Source: Bacillus sp. JCM 19041 (GTDB lineage: Bacteria; Bacillota; Bacilli; Bacillales; Bacillaceae_D). Taken from it: a stretch of DNA of 43,166 nt. The translations under genes and the position numbers were made by a program. Location: the NCBI GenBank assembly GCA_001310375.1, contig BAXC01000031.1:1-43166 (forward strand), in the 5' to 3' direction. Below, one piece after another: positions 28,030 through 38,724 of the stretch (positions are counted from its first letter, which is position 1; every line of letters starts with the position of its first letter). The notes under the pieces were generated by a model. The model was not told where the DNA came from. It worked only from the letters and a program-made list of their open reading frames with translations, and searched no databases.

Positions 28030-28776
28030 TTATTCCCCCTTCTCTTGCTTAAGCATCGCTTGCAAAAGCCCTTCAGTCGTATATTCTGAAGCAACTATGA
28101 GCGGAGATAACCCCTCTTCTTTTGCTGCTCTCGCTGTAATTGGACCTATACAAGCTATTTTTTTCACATCTAGTTGTACTTCCGCTAAGATGGTAGCCAA
28201 ATGTCTAGCTGTTGATGCACTAGTGACTGTTGCATAATCAAAACACCGCTGACTAAGAGCTTGTGCCTCTTGTTCTGCTTCCTCTGGCAAAACCGTGTCA
28301 TAAACAATAAGCTCTGTCACATGGACACCAAATTTTTCTAACTGGTGCTTAATTGTTTGTCTGCCAAGCTGGCCTTTTACAACCAATATATTTGCCCCAG
28401 GATCAATGACACGCCATAATGCATTGGCAAGCGCACCCGCTTCGTACAAAGCCGGCACGAGATTCGGCTGAACACCCTTTTCCTTTAAAGAAATGGCTGT
28501 TTTTATGCCAACTGCTGCAACTAGCGGCTTTTCAAGCATTCCTTCAAAAAGCGTAAAGAAGAAACGAACGCCATTCGCACTCGTGAACACAATCCAATCA
28601 AATTGATTAATGCTATCAAACAACTTGTCCATTACAGATGTTCTTTTCCTCATTTTAACGTCAATCAACGGTAAAAAGGAAGTGACTGCACCAGCTTCCT
28701 CTAAAAGTGAGCCAAACAATTGCGCCTGTTCTTTTGCCCTTGTCACCAAAATTTGTTTCCCGGTAAGAGGTTTCAC
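28030..28776 (-). CDS. hemD: Uroporphyrinogen-III synthase
   Basis: Closes hydroxymethylbilane with inversion of ring D to give uroporphyrinogen III. Intact at 248 residues. The family is poorly conserved, but KQILVTRAKEQAQLFGSLLE at the start, WIVFTSANGVRFFF and the late segment ATVTSASTARHLATIL are typical of its two lobes. Start overlaps the hemC stop by four bases (ATGA), indicating coupled translation. Confidence 0.95.
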   Translation of the reverse strand: MKPLTGKQILVTRAKEQAQLFGSLLEEAGAVTSFLPLIDVKMRKRTSVMDKLFDSINQFDWIVFTSANGVRFFFTLFEGMLEKPLVAAVGIKTAISLKEKGVQPNLVPALYEAGALANALWRVIDPGANILVVKGQLGRQTIKHQLEKFGVHVTELIVYDTVLPEEAEQEAQALSQRCFDYATVTSASTARHLATILAEVQLDVKKIACIGPITARAAKEEGLSPLIVASEYTTEGLLQAMLKQEKGE

Positions 28777-29711
28777 TGTACGTCCTGTTGCTCCTGGCGA
28801 ACTGCATCTAGAATTTCATTTGCACCTTGCTTGGAAAGAATCTGGGCAATTTCAATACCAAGTTGTTTTGGTTCAGTTCCTGTCTTTGTTTCTTTCAAAA
28901 TCGTCTTACCGTCTGGAGAGCCAACAAGTCCTGTTAACTGCACAGAACCATCTTCTAGCAAAACGGCATAACCACCAATTGGTACTTGGCAACCGCCATT
29001 CATCGTCTTAAGAAATGAACGTTCCGCAACAACCGCTTTTCCAGTAGCTTCGTGATGAAGCTTACCAAGCAAATCCACAACTTCTTCATCATTTTTTCTA
29101 CACTCAAGACCAAGAGCACCTTGCCCAATTGCTGGTGTGCAAATGTCTTGATCTAAATATTCCGTTACAAGCTCCTGGCTATAGCCCAGGCGGTTCAATC
29201 CAGCAGCAGCAAGCACAATCGCAGAGAAATCTTCTTCTTTTAATTTTCTTAAACGCGTCTCCACATTTCCTCGAATCCATCTTACTTTCAGGTCCGGTCG
29301 CCTATTAAGAATCTGTGCGGAACGACGCAAGCTACTTGTTCCTACTATAGCTCCTGCAGGGAGCTCATCTAATGGTACATGATTTTCACTTACAAGTGCA
29401 TCACGGGGATCTTCTCTGTCTGTAATAGCAGCAAGCATGAACTCATCAAGTAATTCTGAAGGAACATCTTTCATTGAGTGAACAGCGACATCGATTTCTT
29501 TTGAACGAAGTGCTTCTTCAATTTCTTTTACAAATAATCCCTTGCCGCCAACTTTTGATAGTGTCACATCAAGAATACGGTCCCCTTTTGTTACGATTTC
29601 TTTAATTTCAAATTCATAAGGGACACCAAGTTGTTTTAACTGGTCAATTACCCAATGTGTTTGTGTTAATGCTAATTTACTTCGGCGTGTACCAATCACT
29701 ATTTTACGCAT
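28773..29711 (-). CDS. hemC: Porphobilinogen deaminase (hydroxymethylbilane synthase)
   Basis: Polymerises four porphobilinogens into hydroxymethylbilane on a covalent dipyrromethane cofactor. The cofactor cysteine is in MNGGCQVPIGGYA (about residue 240), and the catalytic Asp in KDVPSEL region with the arginine-rich GTSSLRRSAQILNRRPDLKV segment is present. 312 residues, intact (B. subtilis 314). The start follows AGGAGG after hemX. Confidence 0.97.
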   Translation of the reverse strand: MRKIVIGTRRSKLALTQTHWVIDQLKQLGVPYEFEIKEIVTKGDRILDVTLSKVGGKGLFVKEIEEALRSKEIDVAVHSMKDVPSELLDEFMLAAITDREDPRDALVSENHVPLDELPAGAIVGTSSLRRSAQILNRRPDLKVRWIRGNVETRLRKLKEEDFSAIVLAAAGLNRLGYSQELVTEYLDQDICTPAIGQGALGLECRKNDEEVVDLLGKLHHEATGKAVVAERSFLKTMNGGCQVPIGGYAVLLEDGSVQLTGLVGSPDGKTILKETKTGTEPKQLGIEIAQILSKQGANEILDAVRQEQQDVQ

Positions 29712-29733
29712 GAACTTCCTCCTTTAAAAACCC

Positions 29734-30540
29734 TCACCATGTATGAAAATCCGTATATTGTCCGCTCGCGATATAATTAATGAGCAGTACAATAAATGCA
29801 GCTAAATTAAGCCATATAGCTTTGTAGCCTTTCCCAACTATTGTTAAACGCAAATAAAAATAAAGCGCGTAGGCAGACAGTGCCGTAATCGATAAAAGTG
29901 TTTGCGCATCAATCCAAAAAACATTTTCATATTGGTTGTATGACCAAACCATGCCCCAAATAACACCGGAAAGGAAAAATGGAAAGCTAACGGCAGTTGT
30001 CATGAATGTACTTTTTTCAATTTGTGTCAATGATCCTAAACGTACTAGTTTTTTGCCCCATGATCGTTTTTTAAGAAGTTGGTGTTGCAATACATACAGA
30101 ACGGATGTAGCCGCTGCTACAGCAAACCCAGTATAAGACAACAAAATAAAAACAACATGCAATACAAGCAGTTCCGAAGCAAGCAACGACTGGGGAACAG
30201 AATCATCAGATGAAACAAACAAGCTTCCAGACATAATTGCAAATCCAAGTACATTAATTACAAAGATAAGAAAATCCATTTTCACTTTCCAGTTTATGTA
30301 GATCGAAACAGTCACAATTGACCAGGCATAAAAAAACAGTCCTTCAAACGGTGTGGCGATAGGAAATCGACCTATCTCAAGCATCCGCATCACGAAGTAG
30401 ACTGTTTGAAGACCCCAGACGAGACAAAGCAGCCAAAAAGCGATGCGGTTCGCTTTTTGGTTGTTTGCCATAAAATCAATGAAATAGCATAACAAGCTCA
30501 AACTATAAAGAACTACCGTAAATGGATAAACAAAATCCAT
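29734..30540 (-). CDS. hemX: HemX membrane protein (CcsA-like)
   Basis: Polytopic membrane protein of the cytochrome c assembly type; in B. subtilis it lowers the cellular amount of HemA. About eight hydrophobic segments, with the PIATPFEGLFFYAWSIV region reminiscent of CcsA. I choose the ATG at 30540 (MDFVYPFTVVLYSLS), preceded by GGAGG, over the TTG at 30552. About 268 residues, intact. It is 14 bases after hemA. Confidence 0.93.
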   Translation of the reverse strand: MDFVYPFTVVLYSLSLLCYFIDFMANNQKANRIAFWLLCLVWGLQTVYFVMRMLEIGRFPIATPFEGLFFYAWSIVTVSIYINWKVKMDFLIFVINVLGFAIMSGSLFVSSDDSVPQSLLASELLVLHVVFILLSYTGFAVAAATSVLYVLQHQLLKKRSWGKKLVRLGSLTQIEKSTFMTTAVSFPFFLSGVIWGMVWSYNQYENVFWIDAQTLLSITALSAYALYFYLRLTIVGKGYKAIWLNLAAFIVLLINYIASGQYTDFHTW

Positions 30541-30554
30541 TATCGCCTCCAAAA

Positions 30555-31922
30555 TTACGTCCTTAAAGCGATGCTATCTTGTAGCGGGGAACGCTTTTCC
30601 TCTTTCCACACTTGTTCCAATTCATCTATTCTTGCTTGTTTATAGTGGAGCTCCAACTGTGTTTCCAATGCAAAAATGTCCGTAAATAATTCGAGCGATT
30701 GTTTTGCTTCTGGTTCAGAAGCAAGCTCTTTGACCTTTGTTAGAGGGTCACGTAAAAGCTGATTCACAATACTTTTCGTGTGTTTACGAAGCACTTTTAA
30801 TTCTCTTTCGGTCAAATGAGGCAGCTTACGTTCGATGCTAATCATTGTTTCGCCTTGAATCTGTAACGCTTTTTCCCGAAGAGCAGTAATAATCGGTACA
30901 ACTCCAAGCGTATTTAACCATGCCTTGTATTCATCGATTTCCGCTTCAATCATCAATTCGATCTTTTCAGCCTCTTTTTGTCTCTCTTGCTTGTTTGCTT
31001 CAACAATATTTTGCAAATCATCGATATCGTACAAATACACATCACTAAATGACGCAATGTCAGGATCTATATCACGAGGTACAGCTATATCAATCATAAA
31101 TAAAGGTCGCCCTTTTCTCTTCTTCAAGGCTGATTGAGTATTTTCTTTCGTCAAAACAAAATCTCTTGAACCAGTCGAACTAATAAGCACATCTGCATGT
31201 TGCAACTCTTCATCGAGCCGTTCAAAAGTAGATGCTCGGCCATTATATCGCTTCGCTAAGTCTTCTGCTTTGCACGTGCTTCTATTCATTACCGTAATTG
31301 AAGCTGCTCCATTAGCGTGGAGATGCGTTGCCGTTAATTCACTCATTTTCCCTGCACCAACAATTAATACATGCTTACCTTCGAAGCTACCAAAGATCTT
31401 TTTACCAAGTTCAACACCTGCATAGCTGACTGAAACAGCTTGTGAAGAGATCTCCGTTGACGAATGAGCACGCTTACCAAGAGTGACAGCCTGTTTAAAT
31501 AACTGATTGAATACGGTTCCAGTTACTTTTTGCTCTTGAGCTAGTAAAAACGCTTGTTTGGCTTGGCCCAGGATTTGTGTTTCCCCTATCACCATTGAAT
31601 CAAGCCCACATGTTACTCGAAATAAATGTTCTACAGCATGGTCATCTTCTCTAATTGTTAAATAAGATGTAAGTTCTTGTTTGTCGATCGAAAACCAATC
31701 TGCTAGAAAGGTTTTAGTAAAATGGCGTCCGGTATGAAGCTGATCTGCTACAACATACAATTCTGTACGGTTACATGTTGAAAGAATACCACATTCCATA
31801 ATGCTTTTTGCTGAGCGCAATTTCGCCAGAGCATCTGGTAGCTGTAACTCATCAAATGCGAGCTTCTCGCGTATTTCTACCGGGGCCGATTTATAATTCA
31901 CTCCTACTACAATCGTGTGCAT
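30555..31922 (-). CDS. hemA: Glutamyl-tRNA reductase
   Basis: First committed step of heme synthesis in the C5 pathway: reduces Glu-tRNA to glutamate-1-semialdehyde with NADPH. The catalytic cysteine is Cys50 in [28 protein letters not shown] and the Rossmann motif [14 protein letters not shown] follow; the dimerisation helix is C-terminal. The ATG at 31922 ([20 protein letters not shown]) has AGGGGG upstream and gives 455 residues, as in B. subtilis. Intact. It heads hemAXCDBL behind a sigma-A promoter with a PerR-like box. Confidence 0.97.
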   Translation of the reverse strand: MHTIVVGVNYKSAPVEIREKLAFDELQLPDALAKLRSAKSIMECGILSTCNRTELYVVADQLHTGRHFTKTFLADWFSIDKQELTSYLTIREDDHAVEHLFRVTCGLDSMVIGETQILGQAKQAFLLAQEQKVTGTVFNQLFKQAVTLGKRAHSSTEISSQAVSVSYAGVELGKKIFGSFEGKHVLIVGAGKMSELTATHLHANGAASITVMNRSTCKAEDLAKRYNGRASTFERLDEELQHADVLISSTGSRDFVLTKENTQSALKKRKGRPLFMIDIAVPRDIDPDIASFSDVYLYDIDDLQNIVEANKQERQKEAEKIELMIEAEIDEYKAWLNTLGVVPIITALREKALQIQGETMISIERKLPHLTERELKVLRKHTKSIVNQLLRDPLTKVKELASEPEAKQSLELFTDIFALETQLELHYKQARIDELEQVWKEEKRSPLQDSIALRT

Positions 31923-31978
31923 GTCATAAAGCCCCCTAAAGAACAATCCGTAACGGTCTTTCTCTTCTCTACTTTATC

Positions 31979-31993
31979 CAATAATAATTATAT
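31979..31993 (-). promoter_or_regulatory. Candidate PerR box at hemA
   Basis: On the minus strand ATATAATTATTATTG matches the PerR consensus TTATAATNATTATAA at 11 of 14 defined positions. It starts about ten bases downstream of the -10 box, where bound repressor would block transcription. hemA is a known PerR target in B. subtilis. Confidence 0.6.
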
Positions 31994-32002
31994 CATGCCT
32001 AG

Positions 32003-32030
32003 ATTATAACATGTCTAAATAAGGACTCAA
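32003..32030 (-). promoter_or_regulatory. Sigma-A promoter of hemA
   Basis: TTGAGT (32025-32030), a 16-base spacer and a perfect TATAAT (32003-32008) on the minus strand, about 75 bases upstream of the hemA start. Confidence 0.75.
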
Positions 32031-32069
32031 AATTTTTTGTGAACAAAAGAAGACTTTCAAGCTTTTATA

Positions 32070-32098
32070 AAAAGAAGCAGTGGAGTTTTCCACTGCTT
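32070..32098 (-). terminator. Terminator of lonA-engB
   Basis: AGCAGTGG, six bases, CCACTGCT, then TCTTTTTATAAAA on the minus strand. The stem begins at the last base of the engB stop codon. Confidence 0.9.
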
Positions 32099-32693
32099 AA
32101 TTTTGCGAAACGCGTAAATGCGAAAGAATCGTGCGCCACGCTTCGTCTTTACCTTGCCCTGTTTCAGATGAAAACAACAAGAGCGGATCATTTGGATCTT
32201 TATTTAAGCTTTTAGCGATCACAGATAATTGCTTTTGTGCTTTACTTTTTGTCAATTTATCTGCTTTTGTTGCAACAAGTATAACAGGGATACCAAAATG
32301 CTTCATCCAATCATACATAAGTTGATCATCTTCTGAAGGTTTATGTCTTATATCAACAAGTTGCAGCACTGCCTTTAATTGTTCTCTTTCCGACAAATAC
32401 TCTTCAATCATTCGTCCCCACGCAGCACGCTCTGTTTTTGAAACCTTCGCGTATCCATAACCAGGAACATCAACGAAATACAACCTCTCATTAATTTCAT
32501 AGAAATTGAGTGTTTGTGTTTTGCCAGGCTGGCCCGAAGTACGGGCTAGCCCTTTTCTATTTAACATTTTATTAATAAATGATGATTTTCCAACATTCGA
32601 ACGGCCAGCAAGTGCCAGTTCAGGAAACTGTGACTTAGGATATTGTTCTGGCTTAACTGCGACATGTTCTAGATCTGCTTTTGTGACTTTCAT
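32097..32693 (-). CDS. engB: Ribosome biogenesis GTPase EngB (YsxC)
   Basis: Essential GTPase for late 50S subunit assembly. Intact at 198 residues (B. subtilis 195). GTPase motifs: [12 protein letters not shown] (P-loop, about residues 30-41), the threonines of switch I in [21 protein letters not shown] and the base-specificity motif VATKADKL. Its ATG overlaps the lonA stop by four bases, so the pair is co-translated. Confidence 0.97.
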   Translation of the reverse strand: MKVTKADLEHVAVKPEQYPKSQFPELALAGRSNVGKSSFINKMLNRKGLARTSGQPGKTQTLNFYEINERLYFVDVPGYGYAKVSKTERAAWGRMIEEYLSEREQLKAVLQLVDIRHKPSEDDQLMYDWMKHFGIPVILVATKADKLTKSKAQKQLSVIAKSLNKDPNDPLLLFSSETGQGKDEAWRTILSHLRVSQN

Positions 32694-35022
32694 GCCTTAC
32701 CTTCTTTCAGCGCTACTTTCAACACTTCATCCAAGTGCTCTACGGGAACAATAGATAGCTCCTTTCGAACACTTTCTGGGATATCATCAATGTCGCGCTC
32801 GTTATCTTTTGGAATGATGATTGTTTTGATGCCAGCACGGTGTGCACTCATCGCTTTTTCTTTTAACCCACCAATTGGAAGTACTCTGCCACGTAATGTA
32901 ATTTCGCCAGTCATCCCGACTTCCCGATCAACATGTCTTCCAGTTAATGCAGAGATCAAGCAGTTGCCATGGTAATACCTGCGCTAGGTCCGTCTTTTGG
33001 TGTTGCTCCTTCCGGTACGTGAATATGAATATCAGTCTTTTCATTAAAACTGGAATCAATATTTAACTCATCTGATCTCGACCTGATATAGCTAAAAGCA
33101 GCTTGTGCCGATTCTTTCATTACATCGCCAAGTTTCCCTGTCAACGTTAATTTTCCTTTTCCAGGTACCGCTGACACTTCAATTGCTAAAGTAGTTCCTC
33201 CTGCAGCTGTATACGCAAGGCCTGTAGCAGCTCCTATTTGATCTTCGACTTCAGCCATACCATAACGGAAACGAGGTTTTCCTAGCATTGTTTCAACCAT
33301 TTTATCTGTTAGTACAATTCGCTTACGTTCATTCATTACGACCATCTTCGCAGCTTTTCTGCATAATGTCGCGAGTTGCCGTTCTAAACCACGCACTCCA
33401 GCTTCTCTTGTATAATAACGAATCACTTTTTGCAACGATTCATCTTTTACTTGAAGCATTGATTTCGTTAAGCCATGTTCGTTCATTTGCTTTGGCAATA
33501 AATATTTTTTGGCAATCTCCCTTTTTTCCAATTCTGTGTAGCCAGGTATTGAAATGATTTCCATCCTATCAAGTAAAGGTGCAGGAATGGTACCGATATT
33601 ATTTGCCGTTGTCACAAACATAACTTTCGAAAGATCGTATGATTCCTCAAGGTAATGGTCGCTAAACGTATTGTTCTGTTCAGGATCTAGAACTTCGAGT
33701 AAAGCAGAAGCGGGGTCTCCACGAAAATCTTGTGCCATTTTATCAATTTCATCAAGTAAAAAGACCGGATTAATCGTCTCTGCTCGTTTCATTCCCTGAA
33801 TAAGGCGACCCGGCATTGCGCCGACATATGTACGGCGATGACCTCTAATTTCTGCCTCATCTCGAACACCACCTAGTGACATACGCACGAATTTCCGGTT
33901 AAGAGAGCGGGCAATCGAACGAGCAAGTGAGGTTTTCCCTACACCTGGAGGTCCAGCTAAGCAAAGAATCGGTCCTTTCATTGACTTAGTTAACTGCCGC
34001 ACCGCTAAATATTCCAGCACCCGCTCTTTCACTTTTTCGAGTCCATAATGGTCTTCATTCAAGATTCCTTCTGCTTTGTTCACATCAAGTTGGTCTTCTG
34101 TCTCATTCGCCCAAGGAAGTTGGATTAACCAATCTAGGTAGGTTCTGAGTATCGAGCTTTCGCCAGCATTAGCGGGCATTTTTTCATAGCGCACAAGTTC
34201 TTTTGTTGCTTTTTCGTAAACATGATCTGGCATATTTGCCGCTTCAATTTTTTCTTTTAATTCAGCTATTTCGCCAGTGCGCCCTTCACGATCACCTAAT
34301 TCCTTTTGGATGGCTTTCATCTGTTCACGAAGGTAGTATTCTTTTTGGGTTTTTTCCATTGATTTCTTAACACGCTGACCTATCTTTCGTTCAAGCCCAA
34401 GGACTTCTTGCTCATTTCCTAGAAGCTCAATTAATTTGTGAAGACGTTTATTTACTTTTAAAAGCTCCAGCAACTCTTGCTTTTGTTTTAGTTTTAACGT
34501 CAAATTAGCAGCAATTGTATCAGCAAACAATTCAGGGTTAACTGTTTCCTTTAACAAATTGACTGTTTCCTGCGATGCACGCTTGGATTGTTTAGCGAAC
34601 TGTTCATACATGGATAGTAGCGTTCTCATTAATGCTTCCGCTTCAATGTCGCTTTCTTCTTGTTTAGCGAAAAGCGACACATCAACTACAAGCATATCTC
34701 CGTGATCCATGAACGCATTTATTTCTCCCCGTTGAATACCTTCAACCTGGATTCGAACCGTTCCATTTGCCAATTTTGATGATTGATTAATTTTGGCATA
34801 CGTACCAACTTTATATAAATCTTCTTCTTCAGGCTCATCTTTTGCTGTTTGTTTTTGTGTAACTAAAAACAAATATTGATCATTATTTTTCGCTTCCTCT
34901 AATGCTTTTACAGATTTTTCACGTCCAACATCTAAATGCATAACTGACCCAGGAAAAATCAGGACACCACGCAAAGGAAGGAGCGGAACTCGTCGTTCAA
35001 TTATTTGGTCAACCATCCGCAT
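32690..35022 (-). CDS. lonA: ATP-dependent protease LonA (one frame break)
   Basis: Hexameric AAA+ serine protease degrading damaged and regulatory proteins. The N-terminal substrate domain starts [18 protein letters not shown]; the AAA+ module has [15 protein letters not shown] and [10 protein letters not shown]; the catalytic Ser is in [14 protein letters not shown] and the Lys in [14 protein letters not shown]. The frame breaks at 32957 in a TT run; one T restores [19 protein letters not shown]. Length is then 777 residues (B. subtilis 774). Two ATGs (35022 and 35016) are near GGAGGTG; the first is very close to it, the second slightly far. Confidence 0.97.
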
Positions 35023-35124
35023 TGCACCTCCACCATTTCTATTACATATTCATTATTCATTGTATCTTCCATGTGTATCCCGCCAAAAGCAAGGATATAC
35101 TCTTTTCTTTTTAATGCACATAAT

Positions 35125-35153
35125 AGAGCGTCAGTCGTTTAGATTGACGCTCT
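35125..35153 (-). terminator. Hairpin between lonB and lonA
   Basis: AGAGCGTCA and TGACGCTCT form a perfect 9-bp stem with an 11-base loop, about 75 bases after the lonB stop. No T run follows on the minus strand, so it is at best a weak terminator. Confidence 0.5.
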
Positions 35154-35227
35154 ACATTCATTATATTTCTTTTTCACATACAACCATCTACTCATTTTAG
35201 CTCATGAAGAACCCGTTTGTCTAATAG

Positions 35228-36896
35228 TTAGACTGTGAATGTACTTGGTGTTGCAAAAGTCTGGGCAGGGATGACTTCATTTTCTCTCGCACTCTCTAAC
35301 AAAGCTAACTTAAGTACTTCATCAAAAGTAGTGACCGCATGAATTGTTACTCCTTCAATGTTTTGAAGCATCGCTTGTTCATTTTCTTTTGGAATAATGA
35401 CTGTAGTCGCTCCAGCCTGTTTCGCCGCCTTTACTTTTGCAATCACCCCACCAATCGGCTTCACTTTCCCATGAATACTTAATTCACCTGTCATCGCCAC
35501 TTCGTTGGATATTGGAAGATCATGAATACCAGAGTAAATACCAGTTGCGATCGCTATACCTGCTGAAGGACCATCAACCGGAGTCCCCCCTGGAAAGTTC
35601 ACATGTATATCATAATCATCTGTACGCTCACCTTTTCGCTTTAAGACCGAAATCACATTTTCAACTGAAGAACGCGCCATACTTTTCCTGCGTATAGATC
35701 GGACTTGTGAACCAGATTGTTCCTCTTCGGCAATTCCTGTTATCGTTAACGTTCCATTTCCTTTTCGTTCCTGAACTAATACTTCGATTTCAAGCAATGC
35801 GCCACTGCTCGGTCCAGTAACTGCTAAACCGTTAACTAATCCGACCACTGGTTCACTATGAATTCTTCGTTCCGTCTTGGCGACATTTGGCTGGAATGAA
35901 CAACCCACTCAATATCCTCGCATTGAATCGTCGTACGATTTTCTGCACGCGCGGCACCTACCGATATTTGCACGATATTTACGGTCTCTCTTCCATTTGT
36001 TGCATAAGAAGCGATTTTTGAAGCAGCTTGATCATCTAAAATCATAGCAGCTTTACTAGCAGCACGCTTGGCAATTTCTATAATTTCATTTGGATCAAGC
36101 GCCCTAAAAAAGACTTCCAAACAGCGTGAACGAATCGCCGGTGGCATTTCTTCCGGCTGTCTTGTAGTTGCTGCGATTAAACGAAAATCGGCAGGGAGAC
36201 CTCTCTTAAAAATATCATGTATATGTGTTGGGATTTGATCATTCTCTGAACTATAATATGCACTTTCTAGGAAAACTTTGCGATCTTCAAGCACTTTTAG
36301 TAATTTATTTTGCTGAATCGTATGCAACTCGCCGATCTCATCGATAAAAAGGATGCCTCCGTGAGCTTTAGTGACGGCTCCTGGTTTCGGTTGAGGTACT
36401 CCTGCTTGTCCCATTGCTCCCGCTCCTTGATAAATAGGATCATGGACAGAACCGATTAATGGATCAGCTATTCCTCTTTCATCAAAACGAGACGTAGCTC
36501 CATCAAGTTCTACAAACACTGCTGTTGATTGAAATGGAGAATCACCATGCCTCTTGGCTTCATCCAGCACTAATCGTGCAGCTGCTGTTTTCCCTACACC
36601 TGGGGGACCATAAATGATTACATGTTGAGGGTTTGGTCCACAAAGTGCCATGCGCAGGTTTTTAACCCATCTTCTTGTCCAACAACCTCTGAAAGATTTT
36701 TTGGTCGGACTTTTTCTGCTAACGGTTCAGATAATCGAATCGCGCGCATTTTTTTCATTTTCTCGAGCTCTATTTTTGATTCTTTATCGATGTATGTTTT
36801 TTGGCTCCGTTGATTCTTTAATAAGTTCCAAAAGTATACCCCAATGACAATTCCAAAAAATAACTGAATGACTAATGCGATCGATGTAAAACCCAT
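35228..36896 (-). CDS. lonB: Lon-like protease LonB (two frame breaks)
   Basis: Membrane-linked Lon relative, in B. subtilis made in the forespore under sigma-F. It has an N-terminal membrane segment (about 5-25, IALVIQLFFGIVIGVYFW), the AAA+ P-loop [26 protein letters not shown], and the protease motifs TPVDGPSAGIAIATG (Ser) and PIGGVIAKVKAAKQAG (Lys). Frames break near 36658 in a five-A run (restoring DGLKNLRMALCGP) and near 35886 in an AA run (restoring PRRKRRIHSEPVVG). The repaired length is 556 residues (B. subtilis 552). Confidence 0.95.
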
Positions 36897-37010
36897 AGAT
36901 GTTCATCCTCCTGAATACGTATGATGCTGTTAGTATTTCCTGGAGCATTGGAGTTAGTCTAAAACTTTAGCGCTCATTATTTCCAATTCTGAACATCTTG
37001 CAATAAAAGC

Positions 37011-37046
37011 AAAAAATCCCTTCCAGCATTAAAACTGAAAGGGATT
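37011..37046 (-). terminator. Terminator of clpX
   Basis: AATCCCTTTCAG and CTGGAAGGGATT form a 12-bp stem with one mismatch and an 8-base loop, followed by TTTTTT, just after the clpX stop. Confidence 0.9.
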
Positions 37047-37051
37047 TCTCA

Positions 37052-38323
37052 TTATGCACTTTCTTTTGGTTTATCAAGTGTTAACTCAGTGCCATCGGCT
37101 GACTTAATAATTGGAGCTGCATTTTCTGTTATACATGCGCCGTGAACAATACACTTCACCGCATCTTCACGTGAAGGTAAATCAAACATTACATCAAGCA
37201 TAATGCCTTCAATAATGGAACGTAACCCACGAGCTCCAGTTTTTCGTTCAATCGCCTTATTGGCAATTTCTTGTAATGCATCTTCTGTAAACTCAAGTTC
37301 TACATCATCAAGCTCAAGCAATTTCTGGTATTGCTTAACGAGTGCATTTTTTGGCTTTGTCAAAATCTCAACAAGCGCACTTGTATCAAGTGGAGTTAAG
37401 CTTGAGATAATTGGCAAACGACCAATAAATTCTGGAATTAAACCAAATCTCAACAGATCCTCTGGTAATACTTTCGCTAAATATTCGCCAGGTTTTAATT
37501 CATCTTGACTAGTATCTTCTGATCCAAACCCGATGACCTTTTTGCCAAGACGGCTTTTAATTATTTGTTCGATGCCATCAAATGCTCCTCCACAAATAAA
37601 GAGAACGTTTGTTGTATCGATTTGAATAAACTCTTGATGAGGATGTTTACGCCCACCTTGCGGAGGTACACTTGCTGTTGTACCTTCAAGAATTTTCAAC
37701 AACGCTTGTTGCACACCTTCACCTGAAACATCACGAGTAATGGATGGGTTCTCTGACTTGCGGGCAACTTTGTCTATTTCATCAATATAAATAATACCCT
37801 TTTCCGCTTTTTCAACATCATAATCAGCAGCTTGGATCAGTTTAAGCAAGATATTTTCAACATCTTCCCCTACATAACCAGCTTCCGTTAATGAAGTTGC
37901 ATCTGCAATTGCAAAAGGAACATTCAATATACGCGCTAGCGTTTGAGCGAGTAATGTTTTTCCACTTCCAGTTGGCCCAATCATCGTAATATTACTTTTT
38001 GAAAGCTCAACATCTTCTGAACGTGCCATCGAATTGATTCTCTTATAATGATTATAAACCGCAACAGCAAGAGACTTTTTAGCATCTCTTTGACCAATAA
38101 CATAGTCATCGAGAATCGAACAGATTTCATTTGGCTTTGGAATCTCTTCTAGCTCTACTTCTTCATCCGTTCCAAGTTCTTCTTCTACAATTTCTGTACA
38201 AAGTTCAATACACTCATCACATATATACACACCAGGTCCAGCGACTAATTTCCTTACTTGATCCTGTGTTTTCCCACAAAACGAACACTTTAGCTGTCCT
38301 TTTTCTTCGTTAAACTTAAACAT
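37052..38323 (-). CDS. clpX: ATP-dependent Clp protease ATP-binding subunit ClpX
   Basis: AAA+ unfoldase that delivers substrates to ClpP. Intact at 423 residues (B. subtilis 420). The N-terminal zinc-binding domain has CSFC and ICDECIELC; the AAA+ module has [15 protein letters not shown] and [13 protein letters not shown]; the ClpP-binding loop is [11 protein letters not shown], containing the I/L/V-G-F tripeptide. ClpP is not encoded here. It has its own terminator and a 400-base upstream gap. Confidence 0.98.
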   Translation of the reverse strand: MFKFNEEKGQLKCSFCGKTQDQVRKLVAGPGVYICDECIELCTEIVEEELGTDEEVELEEIPKPNEICSILDDYVIGQRDAKKSLAVAVYNHYKRINSMARSEDVELSKSNITMIGPTGSGKTLLAQTLARILNVPFAIADATSLTEAGYVGEDVENILLKLIQAADYDVEKAEKGIIYIDEIDKVARKSENPSITRDVSGEGVQQALLKILEGTTASVPPQGGRKHPHQEFIQIDTTNVLFICGGAFDGIEQIIKSRLGKKVIGFGSEDTSQDELKPGEYLAKVLPEDLLRFGLIPEFIGRLPIISSLTPLDTSALVEILTKPKNALVKQYQKLLELDDVELEFTEDALQEIANKAIERKTGARGLRSIIEGIMLDVMFDLPSREDAVKCIVHGACITENAAPIIKSADGTELTLDKPKESA

Positions 38324-38687
38324 GACCTCACCCCTTACAGGATATTCTCTTTTTCTCGCTGAAATTCTGTCTGAGCGATGAAAAACTACAACGTCAAACT
38401 ATTTTAGCATATCCAGAATCAACACTCTAGAAATATGCTCTATTATGTATTTTCTTGCTATGGCAAAGCACCTTGCGGACCACTCTGTTACCACCTCATT
38501 TGTTGATTGTACTTTACTTATTGCTTAATGTACAATTCAAGCTTCTCCGCTAAAATCCTTTTTTTTTGCCTTGTTTACAGCATGTTCATTTTTAAACAGG
38601 AACATACTTAAAATATGGAGAAAGGAATGTAAACATACCTGATCTGGTCAAACAATCTCTCTAACCAATTCTAAATTGATCATAAAA
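38324..38687. other. Intergenic region between tig and clpX
   Basis: 364 bases without a convincing ORF. A possible extended -10 for clpX (TGCTAAAAT, 38401-38409, minus strand) lacks a good -35. No known regulator site, such as a CtsR or CIRCE element, is recognised. Confidence 0.5.
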
Positions 38688-38719
38688 GAAAAAAACGCGG
38701 GCATGCAACCCGCGCCTTT
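38688..38719 (-). terminator. Terminator of tig
   Basis: CGCGGG, a 7-base loop and CCCGCG followed by TTTTTTT on the minus strand, six bases after the tig stop; the other side carries AAAAAGG, so it may work in both directions. Confidence 0.92.
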
Positions 38720-38724
38720 TTGAT

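Noticed and set aside
36897..37010. Sigma-F promoter of lonB
   Set aside because: Known for B. subtilis lonB, but I could not find a convincing match to the sigma-F consensus in this gap.
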